The notes under the pieces are model-generated. The model was not told the origin of the DNA and ran no database searches. It saw nothing but the letters and a program-made list of their open reading frames with translations. Source: an uncultured Eubacteriaceae bacterium (GTDB lineage: Bacteria; Bacillota; Clostridia; Eubacteriales; UBA1433). Taken from it: a DNA stretch of 32,965 bases. Both the position numbers and the translations under genes were made by a program. Each line of letters starts with the position of its first letter. Position 1 is the first letter of the stretch. Positions 16,450 through 23,748 of the stretch are shown in pieces. Where the stretch lies: positions 1 through 32,965 of the forward strand of contig CALFLU010000016.1 of assembly GCA_937880125.1 (NCBI GenBank), written 5' to 3'.

Positions 16450-16911
16450 ATGCCGTTTTTTAAGATTCAAGGCGATATTACGAAGATGGAGACGGATGCC
16501 ATTGTCAATGCCGCCAACACACAGCTGCGTATGGGCGGCGGGGTTTGCGGCGCTATATTCAGAGCTGCAGGCGCTGCAAAGTTGCAGGCAGCCTGCGACG
16601 CACTGGCGCCCATTCAGACGGGAGAGGCAGTCATAACCGACGGATTTGACCTGCCTGCGAAATACATCATTCACACAGCGGGACCGATTTATCAAGACGG
16701 AAATCATGGAGAGGAAGCGTTGCTGCGCGCCTGCTATATCAATTCACTGGAATTGGCGAAACAAAACGACTGCGCCTCCGTCGCCTTTCCGCTGATATCC
16801 GGCGGTATTTACGGATACCCCAAAGAGGAAGCGCTGCGGGTGGCTGAAGAGGCCATCGGAGATTTTCTGGCGAAAAACGAAATGGATGTGTACCTGGTTT
16901 TATTTGGTTAA
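16450..16911 (+). CDS. macro-domain protein (ADP-ribose / O-acetyl-ADP-ribose hydrolase type)
   Basis: 153 residues covering a single macro domain. IQGDITKMETDAIVNAAN (Asp9 contacts adenine in relatives, then the catalytic-loop NAAN), MGGGVCGAIFRAAG, and the phosphate loop FPLISGGIYGYP are all present. The family hydrolyses O-acetyl-ADP-ribose or removes ADP-ribose from proteins. AAAGGAGGG precedes the ATG. It lies between the cupin and the HD-domain gene, probably in one transcript. Confidence 0.93.
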   Translation: MPFFKIQGDITKMETDAIVNAANTQLRMGGGVCGAIFRAAGAAKLQAACDALAPIQTGEAVITDGFDLPAKYIIHTAGPIYQDGNHGEEALLRACYINSLELAKQNDCASVAFPLISGGIYGYPKEEALRVAEEAIGDFLAKNEMDVYLVLFG

Positions 16912-17008
16912 AATAATCAATAAAGCCAAATGTATATGAAAAAAATCCCGTTCGCCAAGCTGTCGCAGAGGATTGCGGCGAGGACTGTTTGGCGCGTAAG
17001 GAGCGACT

Positions 17009-17443
17009 ATGCTGTATACGGAACTGACCAAAAAGGCGATGCGCATTGCCTATGAAGCGCACAAAGACCAAACGGACAAAGTGGGCGTACCCTATATTTT
17101 TCATCCCTACCATGTGGCTGAGCAAATGAAGGATGAACTCTCTGTTGCCGCCGCGCTGCTGCACGATGTGGTGGAAGACACGCCCTTAACTTTTGAAGAT
17201 TTGGCGCAAGAGGGAATTTGCGAAGAAGTATTAGACATCGTGCGGCTGTTGACACACGAAGAAGACGTAGGGTATATGGACTATGTGCAGACCATCAAAG
17301 ACAGCCGAAATGAGCGCGCCATCGCCATAAAACTGGCGGATTTAGAGCACAATTCCGACACAACGCGCTTTAAAAAATTGAATGAAAAAGCCCTGGCGCG
17401 GATAAAAAAATATGAAGCGGCTAGGGCAGTATTGTTGAAGTAA
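17009..17443 (+). CDS. HD-domain protein, small alarmone ((p)ppGpp) hydrolase-like
   Basis: 144 residues. The metal-binding set H...HD...D is visible as FHPYHVAEQM (His32), LLHDVVEDT (His52-Asp53, with Glu56-Asp57) and IKLADLEHN (Asp111). The arrangement matches the hydrolase domain of RelA/SpoT and stand-alone Mesh1-type hydrolases, which remove pyrophosphate from (p)ppGpp. No synthetase domain is attached. AAGGAG lies 7 bases before the ATG. It is the last of the cupin-macro-HD run. A small alarmone synthetase is encoded 5 kb away on the other strand. Confidence 0.87.
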   Translation: MLYTELTKKAMRIAYEAHKDQTDKVGVPYIFHPYHVAEQMKDELSVAAALLHDVVEDTPLTFEDLAQEGICEEVLDIVRLLTHEEDVGYMDYVQTIKDSRNERAIAIKLADLEHNSDTTRFKKLNEKALARIKKYEAARAVLLK

Positions 17444-17546
17444 ATATCGGGAAAGAGCATCTTGTCTGCAGAGCAGGCGTAGTGTTAAAATTAATCAAAA
17501 TGATGATTGATGCGTAGTAGCCAACAATCATCTAATTTTTAAAGCT

Positions 17547-17576
17547 GAAACACCGAGGCATATGCCTCGGTGTTTC
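17547..17576. terminator. perfect 30-bp palindrome between convergent genes
   Basis: Two 15-base arms, GAAACACCGAGGCAT and its exact reverse complement, meet with no spacer, so an RNA stem would have a minimal loop. It is followed on the plus strand by TTAT and lies between the HD gene and a convergent PanE-like gene. Probably a bidirectional terminator. Confidence 0.75.
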
Positions 17577-17634
17577 TTATGGTTGGTACATAGTATCGAT
17601 CAATATTTGCACTCAGCAAAGAAAAAGCGTGTTG

Positions 17635-18546
17635 CTATGGGCGATATTTTTTATAGACTTTTTCGATGAGGGGAATGGGCACGCCTGCTTGGGTGCCGAT
17701 GCGATAGGCTTCGCCGATGATGGCATCGAATTCGTTTTTCTTGCCGGGCACCTTCATGTCGCGGTACAGAGAAGTGATGGTGCCGTCGGGCACGTTATTA
17801 AAAACGTTCATGTATTTATCGACGATATCGTCTGCCAAGGTGACATCAACGGCTTTGGCGATATTTGCCAGTTCCTGATAAATGCCGCGTATGTAGTCGA
17901 CTTTTTCTTGGTCGGCACGAATTTCACCTGCGTTATTTTCATAATAGGCAAAGGCGCAGCTATTGCCGCCCATCATCATATATTTTTCCCATACGGATGT
18001 GAGAATATCGTTTCTGTAATTGGTTTTGATGCCCACCTCGTTGAGCATGGCAACAAATTTTTCGAGGGTCGGGCTTTTTCTTTGGTCTTTAAAGCCGACA
18101 TCAATGTAGAACAGTGCGCCGGATTGCTCAATAACGCCGGGGCTGACAATGTGCGCAAAGCAATAAATGCATCCGTGTGCCACTTGACCTTTGCCACCGC
18201 AGTAGGTTTGGGTTTCTTCGGCAATCGATACGCCGTTGAGCAGGGGAATAATAATGGTGTTTTCATCAATGATGGGTGCACAAAGTTCGCAAGCAGACTT
18301 GAGATCATAGCTTTTCGTTGCCAAAACAAGAACGTCTACGACGCCGATTTCGTCGGGATTGTCTGTGATGGAGGCGGGTTTTGTTATAAATTCGCCCAGT
18401 TCAGTTGAGGTGATGGAAAGACCGTTTTTACGGATAGCCTCCAAAGTCTTGCCGCGTGCGATGAAGTGAATATCGTCGAATTTTCGGGCAAGTGCGCCGC
18501 CGACTATGCCGCCGATGCCACCGATACCCATAATTGCAATTTTCAT
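17635..18546 (-). CDS. ketopantoate reductase (ApbA/PanE) family protein, second copy
   Basis: 303 residues from the ATG at 18546, which starts the Rossmann fold directly (IAIMGIGGIGGIVGGALA) and has a GAGG site. An in-frame upstream start at 18585 would add 13 residues of no family character. The active-site helix SVWEKYMMMGGNS has Lys188, and the end has TSLYRDM and NEFDAIIGEAYR. It diverges from the other two copies: there is no QNGLGN motif but LNGVSI, and no TEI but NEF near the C-terminus. It is probably a distinct 2-oxoacid reductase. It stands alone with its own promoter. Confidence 0.88.
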   Translation of the reverse strand: MKIAIMGIGGIGGIVGGALARKFDDIHFIARGKTLEAIRKNGLSITSTELGEFITKPASITDNPDEIGVVDVLVLATKSYDLKSACELCAPIIDENTIIIPLLNGVSIAEETQTYCGGKGQVAHGCIYCFAHIVSPGVIEQSGALFYIDVGFKDQRKSPTLEKFVAMLNEVGIKTNYRNDILTSVWEKYMMMGGNSCAFAYYENNAGEIRADQEKVDYIRGIYQELANIAKAVDVTLADDIVDKYMNVFNNVPDGTITSLYRDMKVPGKKNEFDAIIGEAYRIGTQAGVPIPLIEKVYKKYRP

Positions 18547-18596
18547 GTACAGTACCTCGCTTTGGTTAGATTTTAAAAGACTCAAATATATTTATT

Positions 18597-18626
18597 ATTA
18601 TACCTTAATAAGATTAGTGGGGTCAA
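18597..18626 (-). promoter_or_regulatory. promoter of the second PanE-like gene
   Basis: On the minus strand, TTGACC, 18 bases, TATAAT. Confidence 0.75.
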
Positions 18627-18648
18627 GGTGAAGAAACGAAGAGAATAT

Positions 18649-18670
18649 AGCAAGCAGCCTTGCTCTTTTT
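18649..18670 (+). terminator. terminator-like stem without an upstream plus-strand gene
   Basis: AGCAAG-CAGC-CTTGCT followed by CTTTTT. No plus-strand gene lies upstream before the HD gene at 17443, so what it would stop is unclear. Confidence 0.4.
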
Positions 18671-18973
18671 GGTTTTGAGCGGTAAATAGAATATCGCGGA
18701 GCTTTTAAAGGTGAAAACAAAGATAGGACAGTTCAATGGGCAGCAAAAGAACAGGTAAATCTTCAGAGGTGTGTAAGGGCATCCATATACATGATTCATC
18801 CGATTGGCAATACCACAGATAAAAACATTGAAAGAAACAATGTAACTTCTTTTCGGAAAAAGAGGTTGAATTGTTGCAAAGTCTTTGTCGGGTTGACCAA
18901 ACGGAGCAATATATACGCAAGGTGTAGCCAGACATTGAGGTGGTCAGATATGCGATGAATATGAAAGTATTAT

Positions 18974-19002
18974 TTGCGTAAAGTGAGAACAGGTGATAGT
19001 AT
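18974..19002 (+). promoter_or_regulatory. promoter of the PF06541 membrane protein gene
   Basis: TTGCGT, 17 bases, TAGTAT, with a TGA extension before the -10. Confidence 0.5.
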
Positions 19003-19165
19003 TGAACCCATAGAGTGATGGACGAGTGACAAACGAACAGTAGATGCGTTATGCGGTAATGGAAAATACGCATAAAGAACGCAAATTTTTTATTGCCGCA
19101 AAGAAGTCGCTGAAAAAATGAGATTCTCGCAGCAATGTGCACGCATTGGGAGAAGAAAGGCAGAC

Positions 19166-19996
19166 ATGGAATCATTGATATACCTGTGCGGCTATTTTCT
19201 GGTCTATTCGTTTATAGGGTGGGTTGTGGAAGTGGGTTTTCATCAAATAACAATGGGAAAATTTGTGAATCGCGGCATGTTGGCGGGACCCTATTGTCCC
19301 ATTTACGGATTTGGCTGTTGTTTGTTGATTTATATATTGCTGCCATTTACAAACAATATTTTGTTGTTGACATTGGGTGCGATGTTGGTTTGTACGTTGC
19401 TCGAAGCTTTGGCGGGATTTGTTTTAGATAAAATTTTTCATCAACGATGGTGGGATTATTCAAAAGAACCCTACAACATCGACGGGTATATTTGTTTAAA
19501 GTCTTCGGTGACCTGGGGAATTGGCGGTGCCATACTTGTCAGTGTCATCCACCCTGTTATTGAACTGGCGTTGCATTGGTTTCCGTATAAATTGTTTGCC
19601 GTCCTTGTTGTACTATGGTTGGCTGGAATGTTGCTTGATACCGTTGTTACCGTGCGGGGTATGCTAAAAATCAAGGGCAAAGTCAATCATTTGGCAGTGG
19701 TGCATCAGCAGATGCAAACCGTTTCCTGCGATATAGGCAGAGCGGTTTCAGCGGTTACAGCCAAGGCTGCAAAGTCAGTGGAAGAGCTTGCCGATGAAAT
19801 GGGAATAGCGGAAAAAAGAAAAGAACTGCAAGAGAAGAAAACGGAATTTGAAAACAAAATCAGAGAAATGCAGCAGCAGTTGAGTCGAACAGAAAAACGT
19901 TTGATAAAAGCCTTTCCCAAAATGAGAGGGACGCGCTCTGCGGCACATAAAGCTGCCTCGCAAAGATTAAAAGAGATAGGAGAAAAAAAGGAATAA
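19166..19996 (+). CDS. putative ABC-transporter type IV (PF06541) membrane protein
   Basis: 276 residues from the ATG at 19166 (AAAGG 5 bases upstream); an upstream in-frame ATG at 19118 adds a polar, unlikely N-terminus. The family signature is YSFIGWVVEV, then KFVNRGMLAGPYCPIYGFG. About five hydrophobic segments lie between 1 and 165 (about 5-22, 44-60, 63-87, 112-132, 140-162). The rest, about 180-276, is a charged predicted coiled coil (KRKELQEKKTEFENKIREM). The family is named for a presumed transporter relation, but no transport function is established. It is followed by a 42-bp perfect palindrome. Confidence 0.87.
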   Translation: MESLIYLCGYFLVYSFIGWVVEVGFHQITMGKFVNRGMLAGPYCPIYGFGCCLLIYILLPFTNNILLLTLGAMLVCTLLEALAGFVLDKIFHQRWWDYSKEPYNIDGYICLKSSVTWGIGGAILVSVIHPVIELALHWFPYKLFAVLVVLWLAGMLLDTVVTVRGMLKIKGKVNHLAVVHQQMQTVSCDIGRAVSAVTAKAAKSVEELADEMGIAEKRKELQEKKTEFENKIREMQQQLSRTEKRLIKAFPKMRGTRSAAHKAASQRLKEIGEKKE

Positions 19997-20035
19997 AAGT
20001 CACAGTCAGTTCTGTGAACAATAAACAGAGATAAC

Positions 20036-20077
20036 GAAATCAAAACAAAGAGGGCATGCCCTCTTTGTTTTGATTTC
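20036..20077. terminator. perfect 42-bp palindrome after the PF06541 gene
   Basis: Two exactly complementary 21-base arms without spacer, core AGAGGGCATGCCCTCT, outer parts AAAACAAAG and CTTTGTTTT. The T-rich right arm would leave U-rich RNA, so a terminator in either direction is plausible. Confidence 0.75.
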
Positions 20078-20109
20078 CGATGAAAATGAATTGAAAAACA
20101 GCAAGGGCG

Positions 20110-20138
20110 TTGCACAGGTTGTGAGATTTTGATAAAAT
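20110..20138 (+). promoter_or_regulatory. promoter of the third PanE-like gene
   Basis: TTGCAC, 17 bases, TAAAAT, with a TGA extension before the -10. Confidence 0.6.
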
Positions 20139-20211
20139 AATAAATACAAATCATGACACGTAATGAATAAAAATAAAAGCGAGTTGCGAGACCGCAAAAG
20201 AAGGAGCAAAT

Positions 20212-21138
20212 ATGAAAACAGCGATAATCGGCGCAGGGGCGATGGGTTGTTTTATTGGCGCAATGTTATCCAAAGCAGGCAACGATGTGACGATGATTGA
20301 TGTGGACAAGCGCGTTATTGACGCCATCAATGAAAGAGGCATTCACCTGGAGCTTAGAGGTGAGAGCATGCACATACCCGTTAAAGCGAGTCTGGCAAAA
20401 GACATGACAGAAAAAGCGGAGCTGGCCATTTTGTTTACGAAGGCCGCCTATTCACGGGCGGCACTAGAGGAATCCTCACCCTATATCGGCGAAGATACCT
20501 ATGTGCTGACGATGCAAAACGGCCTGGGCAATGTGGAACTTTTGTGTGAATACTTTGCCGAAGACCGCGTGATTGCGGCGGTGACCACCTATGCGGGAGA
20601 CGTAAAAGGGCCTGCGCATACGGCAACCAACGCAAAGGGATATTTGAAGATGATGACGGCAAATGGAGAAATGACCGAGACGCTGGTATCCATAGACAAA
20701 ATGCTGCGCGAGGCAGGGCTGGAAAGCGAGATTTGCCCGGATGTGATGGCGGTGATATGGGAGAAAGTGGCTTTTAACGCGGCCATCAATGCCACATCGG
20801 CACTGTGCCGCGTGCCCTGCGGTGGCATGGCCGTAACAGAAGAAGGCAGAAGCCTCGTTTACAAAGTTGCGGAAGAAACCTGCCGTGTAGCCGCGGCGCA
20901 TGGTATTTATGTGGATGCTGAAGCCGTGAAGGGCTATTTGGACATCGCCTTGACCGTGCAGGCAGGGCACTTTACATCCATGACCCAGGACTTGCAAAAC
21001 AAACGGTTGACCGAAGCCGCCTTTATCAACGGCGCCATTTGGAAAAAAGCCCAAGAGGCGGGATTGGAAGCGTCCTATAACGAAACGATGTATGCGCTGT
21101 TGCATACGGTGGAGAGCACCTATGACATGCAGAAATAA
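20212..21138 (+). CDS. ketopantoate reductase (ApbA/PanE) family protein, third copy
   Basis: 308 residues. Rossmann fold IIGAGAMGCFIGAMLSKAG; LFTKAAYSRAAL and MQNGLGNVELL bind the nucleotide and active site in relatives. The active-site helix VIWEKVAFNAAINATS has Lys185. The end contains TSMTQDLQNKRLTEAAFINGA, where the family's usual TE(I/V) segment reads TEA. AGAAGGAG precedes the ATG. A CoA-transferase gene follows after 82 bases on the same strand, so the pair may process one 2-hydroxyacid and its CoA ester. True pantothenate synthesis is the alternative; no panB, panC or panD is present. Confidence 0.9.
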   Translation: MKTAIIGAGAMGCFIGAMLSKAGNDVTMIDVDKRVIDAINERGIHLELRGESMHIPVKASLAKDMTEKAELAILFTKAAYSRAALEESSPYIGEDTYVLTMQNGLGNVELLCEYFAEDRVIAAVTTYAGDVKGPAHTATNAKGYLKMMTANGEMTETLVSIDKMLREAGLESEICPDVMAVIWEKVAFNAAINATSALCRVPCGGMAVTEEGRSLVYKVAEETCRVAAAHGIYVDAEAVKGYLDIALTVQAGHFTSMTQDLQNKRLTEAAFINGAIWKKAQEAGLEASYNETMYALLHTVESTYDMQK

Positions 21139-21220
21139 AAAACAATTTTAGGATATTAATGCAACGTAATGCAATGTAACTATAAATAAAAAAATACGTC
21201 TGAAGAAAGGAGAAAGTCAA

Positions 21221-22531
21221 ATGAGCTGGAAGTCGGAGTATGAAAAGAAAAAAATGACGGCGAAGCAGGCTGCGGAATTAATATCCTCAGGCGACAGAAT
21301 CGCCGCGACGTTTGGTGTCAACACACCTTATGTAATTTTGGAGGCAATCGGCGAGCGGCGAAAAGAGCTCAAGGACGTAACGCTGTTTGTGCATTCGCTG
21401 ATGGAGCCTGTCAGCTGGCTGGATAACGAAACGGAGGAAAACATTCACGTTATTTCGGGATTCATCGGTCCGGGTGAGCGCGACGGCGAAAAAAAAGGTT
21501 GGAAGGCGGACACGATTGCCTATCAACTCTATCGTCAGGATGAAGTGATGCTGCGTGTGATAAAAGCCAATGTGGGAATAGTGCAACTCACGCCGCCGGA
21601 CGAAAACGGATATTGTTATTTGGGGTGTTCGGCGTTGGGCGTAAAAGAAATGCTTGAAACGGCAAATTTGATTATCGCACAAATCAATAGTTATAACCCT
21701 GCGATTTTTACCGAGGAGCTATGCGTGCATGTAAGCCAATTGGACGCGGTGGTAGAAGCGGATCGTCCACTGCCGATAATGGAGAGCGGTGAGCCCGACG
21801 AGACAGACAAACAGGTGGCATCGCACATTGTTGAGCGTGTGCCAAACGGAGCGACATTGCAAATTGGCGTGGGCAGCATCTCCAACGCCGTGGGATACTA
21901 TTTGGAGTACCACAAAGATTTGGGCATTCATACAGAGCTGTATACGGATTCGATGATGTATCTGACGAAAAAAGGCGCGGTGAACAACTCAAAAAAAATG
22001 CTGTATCCCCAAAAGGCCGTGATGGGACTGGCGGGCGGCAGCAAAGAGATGTATGAATTTTTAGATAAAAATCCCAGGATTCTCAACAAAGCAATTGAGT
22101 GGGTCAATAATCCGAGTGTTATTGCGCAAAACAATGACTTAATCTCGATTAATGCCTGCATCGGCATCGATTTGTTGGGTCAGGTGTCGAGTGAATCCTT
22201 CGGCTTTCGGCAATATTCCGGCAGCGGCGGCCAACTCGACTTTGTGCGCGGTGCGCAAAGATCCCCCGGGGGCAAGAGCTTTTTGGCGATGCGCTCCACC
22301 GTGCAAAAAAAGGACGGCACCGTTTTGTCAAAAATCACGTTAACGCACCCTATAGGCAGCGCCATTACCGTGCCGAGAACAGACGTGGAATATGTGGTTA
22401 CGGAGTATGGTGTCGTGAATTTGCAAAATCAAAGTATTGATTATCGTGCGCGTGCGCTGATTTCGATTGCGCATCCGGACTTTAGGGACCAGCTGACCTT
22501 TGAGGCGAAAAAAGCGGGGATTATTCGCTAA
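21221..22531 (+). CDS. acetyl-CoA hydrolase/CoA-transferase family protein (Cat1/4-hydroxybutyrate CoA-transferase type)
   Basis: 436 residues, the usual length. It moves CoA between carboxylic acids through a glutamyl-CoA thioester. The N-terminal half has VIVQLTPPDENGYCYLG-like character (NVGIVQLTPPDENGYCYLG). The likely catalytic Glu239 is in GIHTELYTDSM, and the C-terminal half has GSGGQLDFVRGAQRSPGGKS and VEYVVTEYG. AAAGGAG precedes the ATG. It follows the third PanE-like reductase. Substrate could be acetate, butyrate, succinate, 4-hydroxybutyrate or an amino-acid-derived hydroxyacid. Confidence 0.92.
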   Translation: MSWKSEYEKKKMTAKQAAELISSGDRIAATFGVNTPYVILEAIGERRKELKDVTLFVHSLMEPVSWLDNETEENIHVISGFIGPGERDGEKKGWKADTIAYQLYRQDEVMLRVIKANVGIVQLTPPDENGYCYLGCSALGVKEMLETANLIIAQINSYNPAIFTEELCVHVSQLDAVVEADRPLPIMESGEPDETDKQVASHIVERVPNGATLQIGVGSISNAVGYYLEYHKDLGIHTELYTDSMMYLTKKGAVNNSKKMLYPQKAVMGLAGGSKEMYEFLDKNPRILNKAIEWVNNPSVIAQNNDLISINACIGIDLLGQVSSESFGFRQYSGSGGQLDFVRGAQRSPGGKSFLAMRSTVQKKDGTVLSKITLTHPIGSAITVPRTDVEYVVTEYGVVNLQNQSIDYRARALISIAHPDFRDQLTFEAKKAGIIR

Positions 22532-22554
22532 AAAACGAAAAACAGCAGGGTAGT

Positions 22555-22583
22555 GTTGCGCATAAACATATTTAGTGCGCAAC
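22555..22583. other. hairpin between convergent CoA-transferase and alarmone synthetase genes
   Basis: GTTGCGCA pairs with TGCGCAAC around a 13-base loop. It has no T-tract, so a terminator role is only possible. Confidence 0.4.
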
Positions 22584-22634
22584 TGCAATGCCTGTTGAAT
22601 AGGGATAAATACGGTCTTTTAAGAGAAGAAAAAC

Positions 22635-23330
22635 TTATTCATCGGTGCGCTCATCCATGCTGCGCACCAGGTCTCTGACAGCCATCATTTCTTTGTCGAG
22701 ATGGGCGCTGATTTCTGCACACATAAAAAGACGGCGATTGATTTCTTCATTATTGCTGTCTTTTTTGTAGCGCAGCTTATGCTCCAAACTTGCCCAAGAA
22801 TCCATGGCAATGGTTCGAAATTGCACCTCCACGGCGCGCTTGGCAGAGTGGGCGGAAAGAAAAATGGGAATACTGATAACAAGATGATAACTGCGATATC
22901 CGCTTTTTTTCGGATATCGTATATAGTCTTTTTCTGCGATAAAATCGACATCGCTTTGTTGTTTCAATGCGTTAATTAAGCGATAGACATCATCTTCAAA
23001 GGAGCAGATAACGCGAATGCCCGCAATGTCAAAAATGTTGTTGCGAATATTTTCCAAAGTCGGCTCAAGGCGCATATCTTTGAGCTTTTTGAGCAGACTG
23101 CGAGGTTCTTTGATACGGCTTTGAATAGACTCGATGGGGTTGGACTGTCGGTCAAGGGAAAACTCCGTGTCCAGAACACGCAGTTTGGTTTCCACTTCCA
23201 ACATGGCGCATTGATATTCGATGAGCATTTCGCGATAGGGCGTAAACCGCGCAAGAATTTCTCCGGATTCGACATCGCTCAAATTAACCAATAAGCTTTG
23301 TAAAATATCAACACTTTTATCTTCTTGCAT
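22635..23330 (-). CDS. small alarmone synthetase (GTP pyrophosphokinase, YjbM/YwaC type)
   Basis: 231 residues from the ATG at 23330, which has AAGGAG 8 bases upstream; the frame is open further upstream, but without family character. Transfers pyrophosphate from ATP to GDP or GTP to make (p)ppGpp. Synthetase motifs are FDIAGIRVICSFEDDVYRL (Asp101, Arg106), YIRYPKKSGYRSYHLVI (about 136-152), and AVEVQFRTIAMDSWASLEHK with Glu168 and Glu183-His184. There is no hydrolase, TGS or ACT domain. The C-terminal helix is likely for oligomer formation. It may be balanced by the HD hydrolase at 17.0 kb. Confidence 0.93.
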   Translation of the reverse strand: MQEDKSVDILQSLLVNLSDVESGEILARFTPYREMLIEYQCAMLEVETKLRVLDTEFSLDRQSNPIESIQSRIKEPRSLLKKLKDMRLEPTLENIRNNIFDIAGIRVICSFEDDVYRLINALKQQSDVDFIAEKDYIRYPKKSGYRSYHLVISIPIFLSAHSAKRAVEVQFRTIAMDSWASLEHKLRYKKDSNNEEINRRLFMCAEISAHLDKEMMAVRDLVRSMDERTDE

Positions 23331-23374
23331 AAGGCGGTCTCCTTTTTCATGGAAAGTAGAAAAAATTATTAAAT

Positions 23375-23383
23375 AGTATATCA
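23375..23383 (-). promoter_or_regulatory. extended -10 promoter of the alarmone synthetase gene
   Basis: On the minus strand, TGATATACT, an extended -10 box; no good -35 is visible. It lies 45 bases before the ATG. Confidence 0.45.
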
Positions 23384-23510
23384 TACACCGTTAATTTTTT
23401 TCGAAAATAAAGCAAAATTATTGTCCCAAAAAGTTATGCTAGAGATTAGGAATATGCACAGAATAAGACAAAAAAAGAATCACAATGACCAGATAGCACA
23501 AGCGGCAAAT

Positions 23511-23539
23511 TTGACGCAAAGGGGCAAAAATGTTATACT
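23511..23539 (+). promoter_or_regulatory. strong promoter of the small-RNA candidate
   Basis: TTGACG, 17 bases, TATACT, with TGT directly before the -10 (extended -10). Together with the tRNA promoter this is one of the best promoters in the window. Confidence 0.78.
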
Positions 23540-23545
23540 AAACAA

Positions 23546-23685
23546 TAGTCGAGCATCATGTAAGCTTTTTAAAAAAACGGCTGAGAACACAGAGGCAACC
23601 AAGCAAGGCAAGAAAATCGAGCGTTTTTAGGATATTGATTATCAACGCCACAATGCGTACAGGATACGTTTTGCGGTGTTTTTAT
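23546..23685 (+). ncRNA. small RNA or terminated leader, about 140 nt
   Basis: The stretch from the predicted start of the 23511-23539 promoter to the terminator at 23644-23687 contains no convincing reading frame. It would give a transcript of about 140 bases. Inside it are a stem from AGC-TTTTT/AAAAA-GCT-like sequence near 23560 and the terminator stem. It could be an independent small RNA, or a leader with attenuation for the 140-codon gene at 23749. I recognise no known family. Confidence 0.5.
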
Positions 23686-23687
23686 TT
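23644..23687 (+). terminator. terminator of the small-RNA candidate
   Basis: Two 16-base arms (AACGCCACAATGCGTA and TACGTTTTGCGGTGTT) pair with two mismatches and two G-T pairs around the loop CAGGA, followed by TTTATTT. Confidence 0.72.
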
Positions 23688-23716
23688 AACGAAAATTTTC
23701 TTCATGTGTAAGTGCA

Positions 23717-23725
23717 TGCCATAAT
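23717..23725 (+). promoter_or_regulatory. weak extended -10 promoter for the 140-codon gene
   Basis: TGCCATAAT resembles an extended -10; the -35 is poor. If real, the gene can be read independently of the small RNA. Confidence 0.3.
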
Positions 23726-23748
23726 AAAGATAAAGAGAGGTAGATACA

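Larger units (their letters stand above)
18547..19165. other. 619-base region with promoters but no convincing gene
   Basis: Contains the promoter of the PanE-like gene (minus), a small terminator-like stem at 18649-18670 and a promoter for the next gene (plus). A minus-strand open frame of 156 codons (18705-19175) is rich in Cys, Ser and His, has no recognisable domain, and overlaps the start of the next gene and its promoter. A plus-strand frame of about 80 codons (to about 18950) also shows nothing. It may be a decayed gene or untranslated sequence. Confidence 0.5.
23331..23748. other. 418-base intergenic region with a probable small RNA, no protein gene
   Basis: Holds the promoter of the alarmone synthetase gene (minus), and on the plus strand a strong promoter, a short transcribed stretch, a terminator and a second weak promoter before the next gene. 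A plus-strand frame at 23421-23630 covers the strong promoter and is not a gene. Confidence 0.6.

Noticed and set aside
17629..18408. Plus-strand frame of 259 codons opposite the second PanE-like gene
   Set aside because: It is a shadow of a clear Rossmann-fold gene with a good promoter and ribosome site.
18705..19175. Minus-strand frame of 156 codons
   Set aside because: No recognisable domain, odd composition, and it covers the promoter and start of the PF06541 gene.
23580..23615. CTGAGA sequence resembling part of a TPP riboswitch
   Set aside because: Only this hexamer matches; the ACCTGAT part and the rest of the fold are missing, and the neighbours are not thiamine genes.
23421..23630. 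Plus-strand frame of 69 codons
   Set aside because: It runs across the strong promoter at 23511-23539 and lacks a ribosome site.
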